Shown here one piece after another: positions 10,701 to 22,100 of a DNA stretch of 64,000 nucleotides. The notes under the pieces are model-generated. The model was not told the DNA's origin. It ran no database searches and saw only the letters and a program-made list of their open reading frames with translations. Source of the stretch: Gymnorhina tibicen. Lineage: Eukaryota; Chordata; Aves; Passeriformes; Artamidae. Position 1 is the first letter of the stretch, and the number at the start of each line of letters is the position of its first letter. The translations under genes and the position numbers were made by a program. The stretch lies in NCBI GenBank assembly GCA_013399875.1, contig VXAZ01002369.1, forward strand, positions 207,459-271,458, given 5' to 3'.

Positions 10701-13534
10701 GAGAATATATTAAAAATGGGCAGACATGGTAGACTATCTGGATGGTCAGAACAACTTCCTTTTCTCAGTTTCTGTAGTTCTGATCTGTGCATGTGGCACA
10801 TATATTCTGTCACATTCTTTTTCTATGCCTCTCAGTGTTCTTTGGGAATTTAAGCTTATTTTCAGTTTCGTATCAATAATGTCACTAGAATATGCATTTC
10901 ATTTTTTAGTTCATATATGCAAATCCATGCATTCAGATCAAGTTCCCAGTTACACAGAGTAATGGGAGACTATGATGCTTAGACAATGGGAAAAATAGGT
11001 CCAACTTTTTTTTCTGAGTGTAGTCTGATCTATGGAGTGGTTCCCCATTCCATGTTAGTCAGGGCTAATAGGGAGTCAGAAGTCATTAAGAGTGCTTGGT
11101 CTGAGCTGGTTCATTTAGGTCACCCTTAGCTGAGTGCTTTGTCCTAGTGTTCAAATGCACAAGAATGCTCATGAACAAGGCTGCTCTCTGCGTTTTCCTG
11201 TTTTCACACTTGAACTGGTCTTTCCCTAACCCAGCATGCTGAAGAGCATGGTATATTGACCACAGCAAGTCATCTTCCATCTAGATAGGATTTTTAGCTG
11301 CAGGTCAACACTGGCCCTCCCTGACTAGATCTGTAGGTATCAAGGTATTGTGCTACTGGGCTAGGTTGCTGCTGCTAGAAAACATACTCTGATTATTCTT
11401 GCAGGCAGCTTGGCTACAGCCTGTGCTAGGAAGTCTGCCTGTCTCTCTTGCAGACTATTTGTAGGCTGAAAATAGTAAAAGGAGCATTGTATCTGTTTTC
11501 AAACTATATCTAATGGCTAAATTTAAACTAAAGAACCTAACCAAACCTGAAAGAGCTGATGCGGTTTCCTGGCATGTCTGTGACATAAACCTTCATACTC
11601 CTCCTCTAGATGATTGAGTTGATTGTACTTTGTCTTTTCTAGATTGGTTTAGAAACATGAATGATGTATCTAAAGTCTCAAGAAACACTGGGATTTCTTT
11701 GTATATCCCTTCTATCACAAAGACCCTAATGTAAGTAATTGTGAAGCACTTTGTGCTAATGTCTGTAAATAGAGCATGTTACTGTTCTCACTCTTCTTCA
11801 TCCACAGGAAGGGATTACCTTTATCCCAGTTGTTTTCTTCATCCACAGGAATGTGGGGCCAAAAGGGGAAGGGTTAAAGATCATGGCTGAAGAATCCATA
11901 CGTTTGTAACCCTGCAGGGTACTGGAAATTGTAATTCAAAGCAGCTGTTCATTTCCTCCAATTTTTAGAAGAAATGAGGATCACAGCTATATGAAAGACA
12001 AAGAAGCACAACATAATTTAACTGCTTTTTCACCCAGTCATTTCCCGCCATGTCCAAATTCAGTTCTGCTCTGCTGGCAATTGTTGTGCTAATAATCATG
12101 TTAGTTTCTAAGCATCACCACATGCATTACAAAGTAGTACTTAATTAGTAATTCGATTTGAATTAATCAAGTTTTTTTGTTAACTCAGAAAAAGACATAA
12201 AGATTGGATTAATGTTCATTTTAATTTCCTTTTCCTTTGTGTTTAGAAAGAGATTTTGTGCCATTTAGTGCATAAAAGATTTTCTTTCTTAAAACAACCG
12301 TGTGTGTGCAGCAATTGTTTTAGTGTTGGTTAAAGCAATGAGTATGCTTGGGTTTAAAACACTTAGCATGCAACAGGTTATTAATATTTTAGAAATATAG
12401 CCCTGTAATTATGTTAGGCTAGAATATTAAAATATTTTTATTAAAATTATCACTAAAATTTACTAAATTTTTATATAAAAATATGGATGATCGTGACTGT
12501 GCACTGCTGCATACATACCCCTTTGGAAATGAGTGAGGACTGAGGAATGTCATGAAGACTTAGCATTCCACAAATTGTTTTCGTATTCTTCCACCTTTGA
12601 CTGCACTGTGACACCATTCTGTTCTGCTGTGTATGTAGCAGGTACCAGAATTTATGTCTAAATGTTAAAAATGTTGGTGTGATAAAAAGAGAGGGACCTT
12701 TTTACATTTTTACTGTTTATGTTTGGAGAATAAAGTGACAATGCAAAAATTGTTTTGCAGGTATAATTTTTTAAAGAGTTGCTGAATGTTTAATTTGTTA
12801 GTGCATCAAAGCTTTTTAATAGAACTGCAGAAAGTAAGGGAGGAAGAGTTGTCAGAGATTATCTTGTCCATTTCCAAGCCTTAGAGTTACCTGTCACTCC
12901 TGACAGGTATTTGGCCAGTCAGTCTTAAAAATGTCATGCTACAGAAACAGTTTGGAAACAGCAGAAATGCAAAAACTGTTATTACAGTCAGCAATCACAT
13001 GTCTAATTGAGTCTTTTTTTTCCTTATGGAGATAACATCTGCAGTTAGTCTGATGCTTGCATAAAATTTTGGTCTTAGAGTATATACTTTACATATGTCT
13101 GGTTTCCTGGAGATATTAGATGGACATATGCATGTGCACATATGGGATGTATAGGCTACTTGAAATTTTCAGACCCAATCTTAGATGTCATATAAGGGCT
13201 CTGATAACACTGAGTCCAGAATATCCCCAAAAACTGTTTGCTGAGCACATACAAACCTGTTACACAGTGTATGAAAACATATTTCTCTCTCCAGGATCCC
13301 AGACAGATGCAATAGTTAAACACTTAATTACTGAAAATTTCCTCCCCACAGTGGAAATATGTAAAAGTTATATTTTTTCTCTAATATGTTGTATCCCCCC
13401 ACTGTGGTTTTTTCTTTTCTTTTTTAAAATTTAATTTTAGCTGAATAATAAAAAATGTGGAGACAGAGAAGGAAAGAAATGAGAATAATCAGAGGTCTCC
13501 AGCACATGACTAAAAATGTAAGATTGACATGATT
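7713..13534 (+). other. NEK10 intron, mostly unique sequence
   Basis: AT-rich intron with no recognised repeat family or conserved exon. The human linker segment between the kinase end and the acidic/Ser exon should map between 7713 and 19035 but was not recognised. A 17-bp direct repeat lies at 11794-11851. Confidence 0.5.
11794..11851 (+). repeat. 17-bp direct repeat pair
   Basis: TTCTTCATCCACAGGAA occurs at 11794-11810 and again at 11835-11851, offset by 41 bases. It could be a small local duplication. Both copies resemble a splice acceptor (pyrimidines then CACAG), but no exon follows that I can support. Confidence 0.7.
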
Positions 13535-13870
13535 TTAAGTGTAGTGTTCAAAATTGGACCTAATTACTCCACCTGAGAATCTTATTGGTACCAAGTAGAA
13601 AGAATACACAAATCTTCAGAATTATTCTCTTCTTTATATACCCAGTATCATGTCTACCTTTTCATAACAGCATGGTATTGTAGTGTCATATTCTGTTTCT
13701 GATCCAGCAAAATCCCCATATCTTTTGCTGCAGAGATTCTGTCACCTGTCCTTCTCTAGTCTGTGCATTTGTATGGTTGTTCCTCCTTGCTCATAGAACT
13801 TTGCATTTTCCCTATTTAAACTTCATCAGTTCTTTTAGTTTGTCCTGTTTCTCAAAACTTTCTTTGACAC
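13535..13870 (-). mobile_element. Old CR1-like LINE 3' fragment, antisense
   Basis: The order of words matches the antisense 3' region of avian CR1: TTCAAAATTGGACC, ACTCCACCTGAG, a CAAGTAGAAAG-like stretch, then CTTTGCTGCAGAGA and TTTGCATTTTCCC, and finally AAACTTCATCAGTTC. It is much diverged, so it is an old copy. Edges are approximate. Confidence 0.6.
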
Positions 13871-14162
13871 CAGTTGTCACTTTCATTGACACAACTCCGT
13901 GTTTGATGTATATGCTGCAATATGATATATGATGTGAATGTATCGCAGTCTGGGCACCTTTAATAGGCACTCTATCCATTATGCAGATTATCACTGTAAT
14001 TCAGTGACAACATTGAGTGGTTTTGCAACAAGGTCAAAAAGGAGCCTGAAAAATTGTGCTCACTACCCATTTTCAGTTTAACGAACACTCAAAGCAGTTA
14101 CCAAGTTGAGTACAATTTTTATGGTCAATTATTCAGCCAACTGATCGTGATTTTTTCCCAGA

Positions 14163-14806
14163 TGTGCCGGTTTGGGCCAAATTCAGGGAAATGTCCAAAA
14201 GGAGCGTCTCCTCAAAGGAAGGCAGGTTACAGCCACCCCTCCCCCACCAGGTTCAGGAGAAAAAAAAGATTTTCCTTGGAGAAAAGTGAAGGAGAAAATG
14301 AAAACTATATAATTAACAAACACACAGGAAAAGAATAATAATAATGCTAAATAACAAAACCTCTTGCTATGAGAGGAAACCTGAAAGAGTTTGGAGTCCT
14401 GTGGGTGTGGTCTCTCTCCTCCTCCTCAGAGCTGGGTCAGCGTGGTCTGAGGCCTCTGGGCCTAAGGTGGAAATTTTCCCAGTGTGTTCTGGTGTTCTGA
14501 CATTCTGAACAAGTCCAGAAGAGAAGAAGGGAAAACCGAAGTTCTAGGGGAAAAAAAACTCTCCGTCTCTCTCCAAAGAAGCAGAGCCGAAAAGCTGGCT
14601 GAAAAGCAAGAAGAGTGCTTCCTCTGCTCCTCAGCAGCAGCAGCCAATCTCTGTGTCCTTGAAGCACAAACTGTTTTGAAAAGTTCGCTCCGTTTTTTTC
14701 CCTCTGTCTCTTGCATCCAGTTTTAAAGGCATAGAAAGGCTCAGGAATCATGTCTGGGCATAGAGCAGTGATACGGGATACAACAGCATAAAGTCACCCC
14801 AAGACA
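14163..14806 (-). mobile_element. Solo LTR of an endogenous retrovirus (~644 bp)
   Basis: It begins TGTGCCGGTTTGGGCC and ends ...CCCCAAGACA, i.e. TG...CA. Flanks are CCAGA on the left (14158-14162) and CCAGG on the right (14807-14811), a 5-bp target duplication with one mismatch. There is no internal gag-pol sequence beside it. Read on the - strand, it starts TGTCTTGGGGTGAC and has a CCTTTAAAACTGG TATA-like box at about 14720, so sense is more likely -. The open frames inside it are short and have no recognised domain. The right edge is less certain than the left. Confidence 0.7.
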
Positions 14807-17581
14807 CCAGGTCACACCTCCCTAGCTTACTTCTAAGATGTCATGAAAAACATTGTCAAAAGCATTGCTAAAACCCACATACGTAACATCTACTTCTTGT
14901 TCCTAATGCACATGAGATGTTACCCCGTTAGTGAAAAAGATATATTGGTTTAGCCTGTTTTTTTCCCTGACAATTCATTTTGTGTTAGTTATTACTTATT
15001 TTATTGGTAACTTCTAAGGTTTTATGAATAGTTTACCAGTGGAAATAGGTTGTCTTTTTTTTTTTTTTAATAGAAATCCAATTTACTAGCATAATGCTGT
15101 AATTGTAAATGTCTCTAATAAAGAAGATTAATTAAACACTGTTTGCAAATGCCACTAGAGAGCTCTATATTTCATGAAGACAGAAAAGTTAATTCTTCTG
15201 GACAGCAGTATGACAAAACAGAGCTAAACAAAAGATCAGTATCTTCATTTTATTTAAACCTAGTTTTTTTTCCTAAAGACTTCTGGATTCCTGTTGAAAG
15301 TCAAACCCAACAATTTAGGTTTCGCTTTTCCAAAAACAAAGTATACCTCAGTTTTACAGAATTGATGGTTACCAATGAAGAGATAGACAGTGCAGGTATA
15401 CAGTGCAGGTATACAGGATGTGAAGACAGAAGTTTTCTTCATGGCTGGGACACAAATTTCCAGAGATGCTTTTGCTCAGTAATAAAGGTATAGAAAAACA
15501 TGTTAATTGGTTCATAATTTGAACATTTTTTTGTAGGGGGACTTTTCCCCTTAGCTTTCCTTTTCAACTGTGTTTTTTATAAAAGAAGGCAGAATTTGTT
15601 TCAACAATCAATCTGATGAATGAGGAAACTGAGGTACTAGTTTATAAGGAAAATGGGAAAATAAACTGGATCAACTGAAGGAGCCTCCAGAAAGATTTGT
15701 AAAATACTGGACTCTAGAATCAAGTGTAGGTATGAGCACAGTTCAAATGAATAAATATCAACCTATCTCCTTTTAAAATGTTTGGGATATTTTGAATATT
15801 CCAGTTTCATAGATTTCTTTGAAAGGTAAGTGTCTGTCTTTCTCCTTATCTGAAAGAAGTCTCTCTGAGACTTCAAGGCATATGAAAATGATTGTTTCGG
15901 TGTGTTGGAGAACACTTTTCTCCATGATCTTCTCAGAAAATTATGTTCTTTATATCCTTATGTCCTTAGGTAGGTCCTTTTTGTCCCTCTCCTATAGTGA
16001 GCAAAAGTGACATTGAACTTGCATCCCAGCCTCTTCTAGTCAGGGTACTTTTGTTCTTCTAAATCAGCCAGTTGTCCTACTCAAAAGAGAAAAAGCAGTA
16101 TATAATACTGCTTTTGAAAACTATTAGCTATTTTCTAGGTGGAGTAAAGCATATCACAGCAAATTTATTTATTACTCTCAGGTTAGGAATGAAATACTAT
16201 AGTTTTCTATGTTCAGTTATTATGTAAATGGACCAGATTTTATTTATGAACAGGTTATAGCTTTACAGTGTATATAACTGCTTTAATGCTCTAGGATATG
16301 TTTCACTTATCTTTGAACAGTTTCTATAGCAGGTCTGTCAATTATTTTTAGCTTGAGGTCTATGGAATTCAGTTCAGACATTTCAAACAGGTTTCCTTTC
16401 TTGATGGGCAGTGAGATCTGGCACCAGTTGGTATCAGCTCTCTTTTTGATCTTTTTTTCCCCCGTCAGCTCCACCTGATTTACAAGTTGTTGTTAACAAG
16501 TAGTCTTTTGATAATGAGGTTCGATATTGAAAATGTTGAAAGGAGATTTAAGTTTGAAATGTCCATGCAGTTTGACCCTTCTCTCTCTTTACTTTGACTC
16601 CTTTGATGTGGAACAGGTGAACTGGTTCTCTTCAGTAACCATGCACTGGCTGTTCAGGGCACAAGAAGTGTGTTCATGTATGCCAGGACTGGAGTGCTCT
16701 CTTAGAGTTTGAGAGTCATCGTTAGTGGTTTTCATGCTGTGCTACACTGCAGTCACTGCTATTGTGGCATCTTGGACATAACCTCAGTCCAGTACTGAAG
16801 TATAGAATGACCTTTTCCCACCTGAATTTAAAGGGAAAATCTTGACATGCCATCTCTTGGTTTGTTAAGTTATAGATTTGGGAATAGAACAAAAGATGGG
16901 GAAGTACTTGAAGCATTATGCAGACAGTGGTCGGTATAGTCAGTGCTCAGGGAAGCAGTAAAGTTTCTGAGGAGAAAGGGTTTCTAGTGCATTCACTCTG
17001 CTGTGTCCTAATACAGTCAAAATACTTCATGGGAAAAATTTTGAAAGAATGTTGTCTTAGATACAGGACAAATTGCCTTATGCAGACTTGGTGAGAATAT
17101 AAGTATTTAGGAATGTATTATCTCCTGAAATTACTTTAATATTAAAGATACTAATTTGTTTAATCTATTTATATAATTTATCTCCTGTCCTCCTTTATCA
17201 TGCTTTACTTTGACAAGATAGAGTAAAAAGAAACATGAATTTATTTAAAGACAACAGAAATAACAGAAATAATATGTGAAGATGTGGAACAATAAGAGGT
17301 CATAAAAAGTCTTCCTTCAAAATGTGTTGCATTAAAATAGAAGCAATAACAGGGATTGGGAATTTCTATTCTTTGCAGAAAAACTGTAAAGATCGGCAGC
17401 AGCAGAGGAAGAATTTTATATGCATTAAAGAACCCTGGGCTACAACCAAGATGAGACACTTAAATGTTACAGGCAAATAATTTATATTCTGTGTTTTGAT
17501 TTTCTTAGTTCTGCTTTGATACAATATAATATATGCTTTGATAATGCCAGTCAGAATTTGGTCATTTTGGCCTTGGTGTCT
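14807..17581 (+). other. NEK10 intron between two LTRs
   Basis: No recognised exon or repeat family. An open stretch around 15143-15493 has no similarity I recognise. A 13-bp tandem duplication lies inside it at 15387-15412. Confidence 0.5.
15387..15412 (+). repeat. 13-bp tandem duplication
   Basis: ACAGTGCAGGTAT is repeated exactly twice, followed by a third partial copy ACAGG. It looks like simple replication slippage. Confidence 0.8.
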
Positions 17582-18269
17582 TGTTGCGGTGGCCCAGCCC
17601 ACCTTTGGGCTGAGGATAAACCAGGATATCCAGTGGGTGGATTTCCCCGCCCAGGACAGTGGGTCTGAGGGCAGGTCTGAAGAGGATGCCATGGGAGGCA
17701 TTGATCTGTGAGCCACACCCCACTGGATGTCACTCTATGTGATGGTTCCTCCCCCAGTCCAGAAACATCTTTATCCCTTGACTGCTTGTTGGTTTACCCC
17801 TTCATGCTTACTCATTTCTCCATTGCTTATTCAATTAATGTCTGGAAAGTTCTGTTCTCCTATGTTTCCCATTGGTTTGTTTAAATTAGTCCCTCCTTTT
17901 CATCCCCTTGATTGGTTACCTGTCACCCCTTGTCACTTCCTAATTGGTGTACCCCTATGTACCTCCCTTCTCCACCCCCTGTACAAACTGTACTGTAACT
18001 GTCACCAGTAGCACCTGCTCCTTGCCTCCGTGTTCCTCCGGCCCCGGGGGTCGGGGAATAAAGACTCGGAATGCTGCTGCATTGAGTCCCTCTCTCTCCT
18101 TTACTCCCGCCGCTCGCTACAATTACCATGGGCTGCAGCCAGCCCCTCGCAGGAGGTACAGAGCAGAATGCTCTATTCTCGGCTGTGATATTGCTGCCTG
18201 TCCTGCGGATCAGGACACTCGCAGTAAGTCGCCTGCTTGGCCTCCAGGCGCTCAAGCGGTCCAGTGACA
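17582..18269 (+). mobile_element. Solo LTR with polyA signal (~688 bp, ERVK-like)
   Basis: It begins TGTTGCGGTGGCCC and ends ...CGGTCCAGTGACA. Flanks are GTGTCT (17576-17581) and GTGTTT (18270-18275), a 6-bp target duplication with one mismatch, as expected of class II (ERVK-type) elements. The + strand carries an AATAAA at 18057-18062 after a GC-rich CCGGCCCCGGGGGTCGGGG stretch, then a pyrimidine-rich region (CTCTCTCTCCTTTACTCCC), which reads as R/U5. Several ATTGG boxes sit upstream (17865-17945). No internal retroviral genes are present, so it is a recombined solo LTR. It is much richer in CpG than the surrounding intron, which suggests a fairly young insertion. Confidence 0.8.
18057..18062 (+). 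promoter_or_regulatory. LTR polyadenylation signal AATAAA
   Basis: AATAAA inside the + oriented LTR. It lies in the sense direction of NEK10 and so could in principle end NEK10 transcripts early. Confidence 0.6.
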
Positions 18270-19035
18270 GTGTTTCTCTGGCATCACATCATATCAAGTT
18301 CACTTCATATTTTACTACTATCTTGACTGTTAGGCAGGTTTTGCATTGTCTGGAACTGGACTGCTGTTTGTTATCTAAGATGGAAGAGAGCAAATCTACC
18401 AGTGTTTCTTCCTGGGAACCTACTACCTTTGTCCAGTCTGCTATTTTTTGTTTGTTTGGTGTTTGCTTCTGCTCTGTCCTTTGTTTCATTTTTCTTTCTT
18501 TCAGTGCTTGTTGTGAAAAGACTGTCATCAAGAACAAAGCCTTATATGTAAAGTACAGAAATCAATTGTTTAGTTTCAGAATTTGAAAGTCTTGCTCTAA
18601 ATTTAGAATCAGTAACTGAACCAGGTACTAGGGAGTCCTGGACTAACAGCTAAGTCTAGTTCTATGTGTGTATACACAAGTGACACTTCAATTTTTGGAT
18701 TTTCTAATGAGTGCTGGAAAAGGACAATATCTAGCTTTTTCTTTTTGTTCTTTCTTGTCAGAAAAATTATGGGAAGTTGAGTCCGCATAGTAGTGGCAGT
18801 GGAGCAGCCAGTTGCAAAAGTGAATTTTCAGAAAATACTGACTGAAAATACTGAGAAAAGTTGACAGTTGTCAGTCTGCACATGGAAGAGATGAGGAAAG
18901 AACATATGAAGCAATCCTGGTAGAGGATCACAGGACTATGGAGAAAGGTAGACATTAGCAAAAGAAGCATCAGGGGTGCTATCATGCTGGTTAGAGGTGG
19001 GTTAAAAGCTTCTTTGCTTTCATTTTTATGCACAG
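18270..19035 (+). other. NEK10 intron
   Basis: Nothing recognised apart from the acceptor TTTATGCACAG at its 3' end. Confidence 0.6.
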
Positions 19036-19122
19036 GTATTTTGTCTGAATTAGACAATGAGATGGACATAATGGACAGCTCAAGCAGCTCCAGTTCAAGT
19101 AATTTGAAAGAGTCTGCTATTA
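19036..19122 (+). CDS. NEK10: NEK10 exon: acidic / poly-serine linker
   Basis: An 87-bp exon between TTTTTATGCACAG (ends 19035) and a GTAAGA donor at 19123. It reads L-S-E-L-D-N-E-M-D-I-M-D, then a run of eight serines, then N-L-K-E-S-A-I. Human NEK10 has E-V-D-D-E-L-D-I-S-D-N followed by serines and P-L-K-E-S-T-F here. The exon starts with two bases of a split codon and ends with one. The apparent TAA just downstream (19134) lies past the donor and does not matter. The segment is probably an unstructured linker with phosphorylation sites. Confidence 0.9.
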
Positions 19123-22100
19123 GTAAGATTCTTTAAGAATGAAGTGTACATCACTTTCTAACAGTAAAGCGGTTGTTTAGTCCAATATATGAGGGTATTT
19201 CATTATTTGTTGCATGTTCACAATCTGTTGTGTTACCTAAGTAAAGAAAATAACTGTGTCTCTGTGACAGCCACGTCCAGTTTAATACCTTTGGTATCAC
19301 CAAGACTTTGTGTAGCTTTTCCCCATAATTTTCAATACCAGCTATGAAAACTGGAATATTATTGGGCTCCTTGAGAAAGAAGGTGGTTTTAAATTTAAAC
19401 ATAAGATGACTAATATTGATAAGAAACAGATGGAAGAGTGTGAAAAAGAAAGTTGAAAGAGGCAAGCTTTAGCTGTCTGGAAGAATTAACTGAATGGAAT
19501 TGAAGGAATGTGTGGATTTTAATTAGGACAGAATTATGTGACAAAACACAGCATTAATTCTGCCTGTAGTTATTTATGGTAATCAAATAGGAAAGCACCA
19601 GCTGTGTTGGGTGTTATCTTAAGTAACAGCTTTTTGGGATTATATTTCCAATTTGAAAATTTAAAGAAAAAAACAAAACAAAAAAACCCTAGCTCTAACC
19701 ACTGAGTTACTTGCTAGATTGTGAGCTACCATGATCTACGTATTAAATGCAATGGGATTCTGATTAGAGAAAATCAAAGTGCATTTATACTAGAAAAAAA
19801 AGAGATGGATGTTAGAGTTAAGCAAAATTTAAGATTTCCATTCATAAAATATGAGGATGATATAAAATGTACTCTTCAAAGGTAAAGGGAGTGTAGTTGT
19901 CTAAAGATTAACAAACATTATTGCTGGAAGGTCCTAGGCTTCAAAAAACCTAGAATAACATTACTTTATGTGTTTGTAATCCTATTTGGTGGCTGGATTT
20001 TCTTTCCTATTTTGGCCCAGGTATTGGAGAAATATGACCTCCTTTTGTTGAAATGTCTAGCCATTAGTGCAGGGCAAATAGATTATTTGGTAATTCTACT
20101 TAAAATCCATTAAAATGATTTGCTAATTGTAACTGGATAACCTGCCATTCTGAAGGGTGGAGGACCTGTGCTTAGTCAGCCCTGAGATTATTGTCAAAGT
20201 TTTCTTTAAAAAATAGTAATTTTAAAAAGCTTTTTTTTTTGGTCACTTTCTTGTGCTAAGAGAGTAACGGGAGAAGGCTACAGGATGCAGGGAAGCCTTG
20301 AGTAACAGTGGGAAGGGGCTGCATAAAATGAAGCCCTTAAGAAAAAGCAGCTTGCAGAGACAAAGTTCTGTTTTATATTTATACTGAAGAATAATGCACT
20401 GTGTGTCTCACAGGAATTTAATTCTTTGTGGGCTAGTTCAGCATTGTACACAGAGATTTGAAGCCTTTGTGTAGTTTATAACTTGCCACACCCAAAGAAC
20501 TAGTGGTAATGATTTCCTTGTAGTTAATTGTTCTTTGTCAAGTTTTAGACATTAACAAAATATCAGCTTTTCCTAATATTACTGTGCCATATTGCCATAG
20601 TTTTAATTAAATATTTTAAGTGGAAAGATCCAGTCAGTTCCTATCAGTCCCAGTAACTTTAATCAGCATTTCTAGAAGTCATTATCCATTTTTCTCCCAG
20701 CATAGAGTCTAATTATTGTATAGATACTTCAGGATTGCTTTTTCAGAAAAATAACTCTGCAGTCTTATATTCTTAGATCACCTGTAGTTTTTACTTAATG
20801 TTGTAGTCAGTGTTATAGATCAGTTGTAGTTAATGCTGGCAAATACTACTACGTTTCAGGAGTAAAGAAAAGATAGCTTAAAAAAATATATAAATTCAGG
20901 ATAATTGGGTATTGCTTGAGATATGCCCCATTCATTAATAATAAGTGGCTAACAGAATTTGAATTATCACCCATGGTTTTGTCAAGCATGTCAGCATTAC
21001 AGGGGAAAATGTGACTAACTTTGATCTAGCTAACTTGGAAACTGCTAATGTGAAGATGAGAGTTTTAGTTTCAGGTATATTGATGAGGATCGTGAAAGGA
21101 TTTGTCTAATCATGCTGTCATCACATCATTCTCAGAGAAAACGTGAGCATTCTAATTTAAAATTGGGTGGTATTTTATAAAAAGGTGTGATATGCTGAAC
21201 TGTTCAGTAGTACAGAAACTGGTATGGATTTGTCAGTGTAATAGGGGTAAGCTTTTTTTGTAGTCCAATATTGTCATAATATTTTTAATGCTTTTGCATA
21301 CTCAGTGTTTTTCAATTATGCTTTAAGAAAAGGATTATTCTTCTTAGACTAGACAATGTATTTGTACAAGACCAGCTCCTTTAACAGCTCCCAAGATTGC
21401 CAAGTGCAGGGCATGTAGATTCTGGAATAGTTGTTCCTGGTACTTGAAATGATTAATCCTACAGGAACAAGATTCTGCACATTTCAGAAGCATAGAGGCA
21501 GCAGTGACAGATGCATTTTTCTTTTCCTGAAGTCATTATAATTTCAAATTATAAAGATTGACAGAGGATAAGGACATACTGAGTCAAAAAGCTGTGAAGA
21601 GTGATGGGATGGTAACAGTTTATTAGTTGCACTTTTTTTCTTAGTTTAAAATGACAAAGTTCCCAACTTTACCTTAGCTTTGTCATATTAAAGCATTTTT
21701 ACTTGCATTTGGCTTACAGTGTAACCATACCTTCCCTTCTGTTGGTAAAACTAAATAGCAGGAAAATATGTAATATGTCTTAATGCATAGTAGTCCAGTA
21801 GAACTGGTGTGTCAGTTGGGTGAGAGTTAAAAAATTTACTCTTTGTCTGGGAATGCCCTTTTGGACAATATTTTTTGTTTCCCTTAATCATGTTCATTTA
21901 CACGACAATCAGGACAGTGTCCTAAATACACTGAAAGACAGTTCTGTGTAAAACCTGCTATTAGAAAACCCTGGTCCAAGGGGTTTATGTACTTTTCCTG
22001 TAACCTTCCTCCCAATAAAGAGGTAGCATGCAATAGATTCTTTTCAGAATTGCTCAGCCTTTTCGAGAGATTAAGAAGTCTCAAAACATAGTCCTGTTGT

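Noticed and set aside
14437..14751. Open frames of 80-104 codons on both strands
   Set aside because: Inside the LTR at 14163-14806; no retroviral protein motif.
17923..18586. Open frames of 107-152 codons near 18 kb
   Set aside because: Arise from the GC-rich R/U5 part of the LTR and run out into the intron; no domain recognised.
19131..19136. In-frame TAA just after the serine-rich exon
   Set aside because: It lies downstream of a good GTAAGA donor at 19123, so it is intronic and not a lesion.
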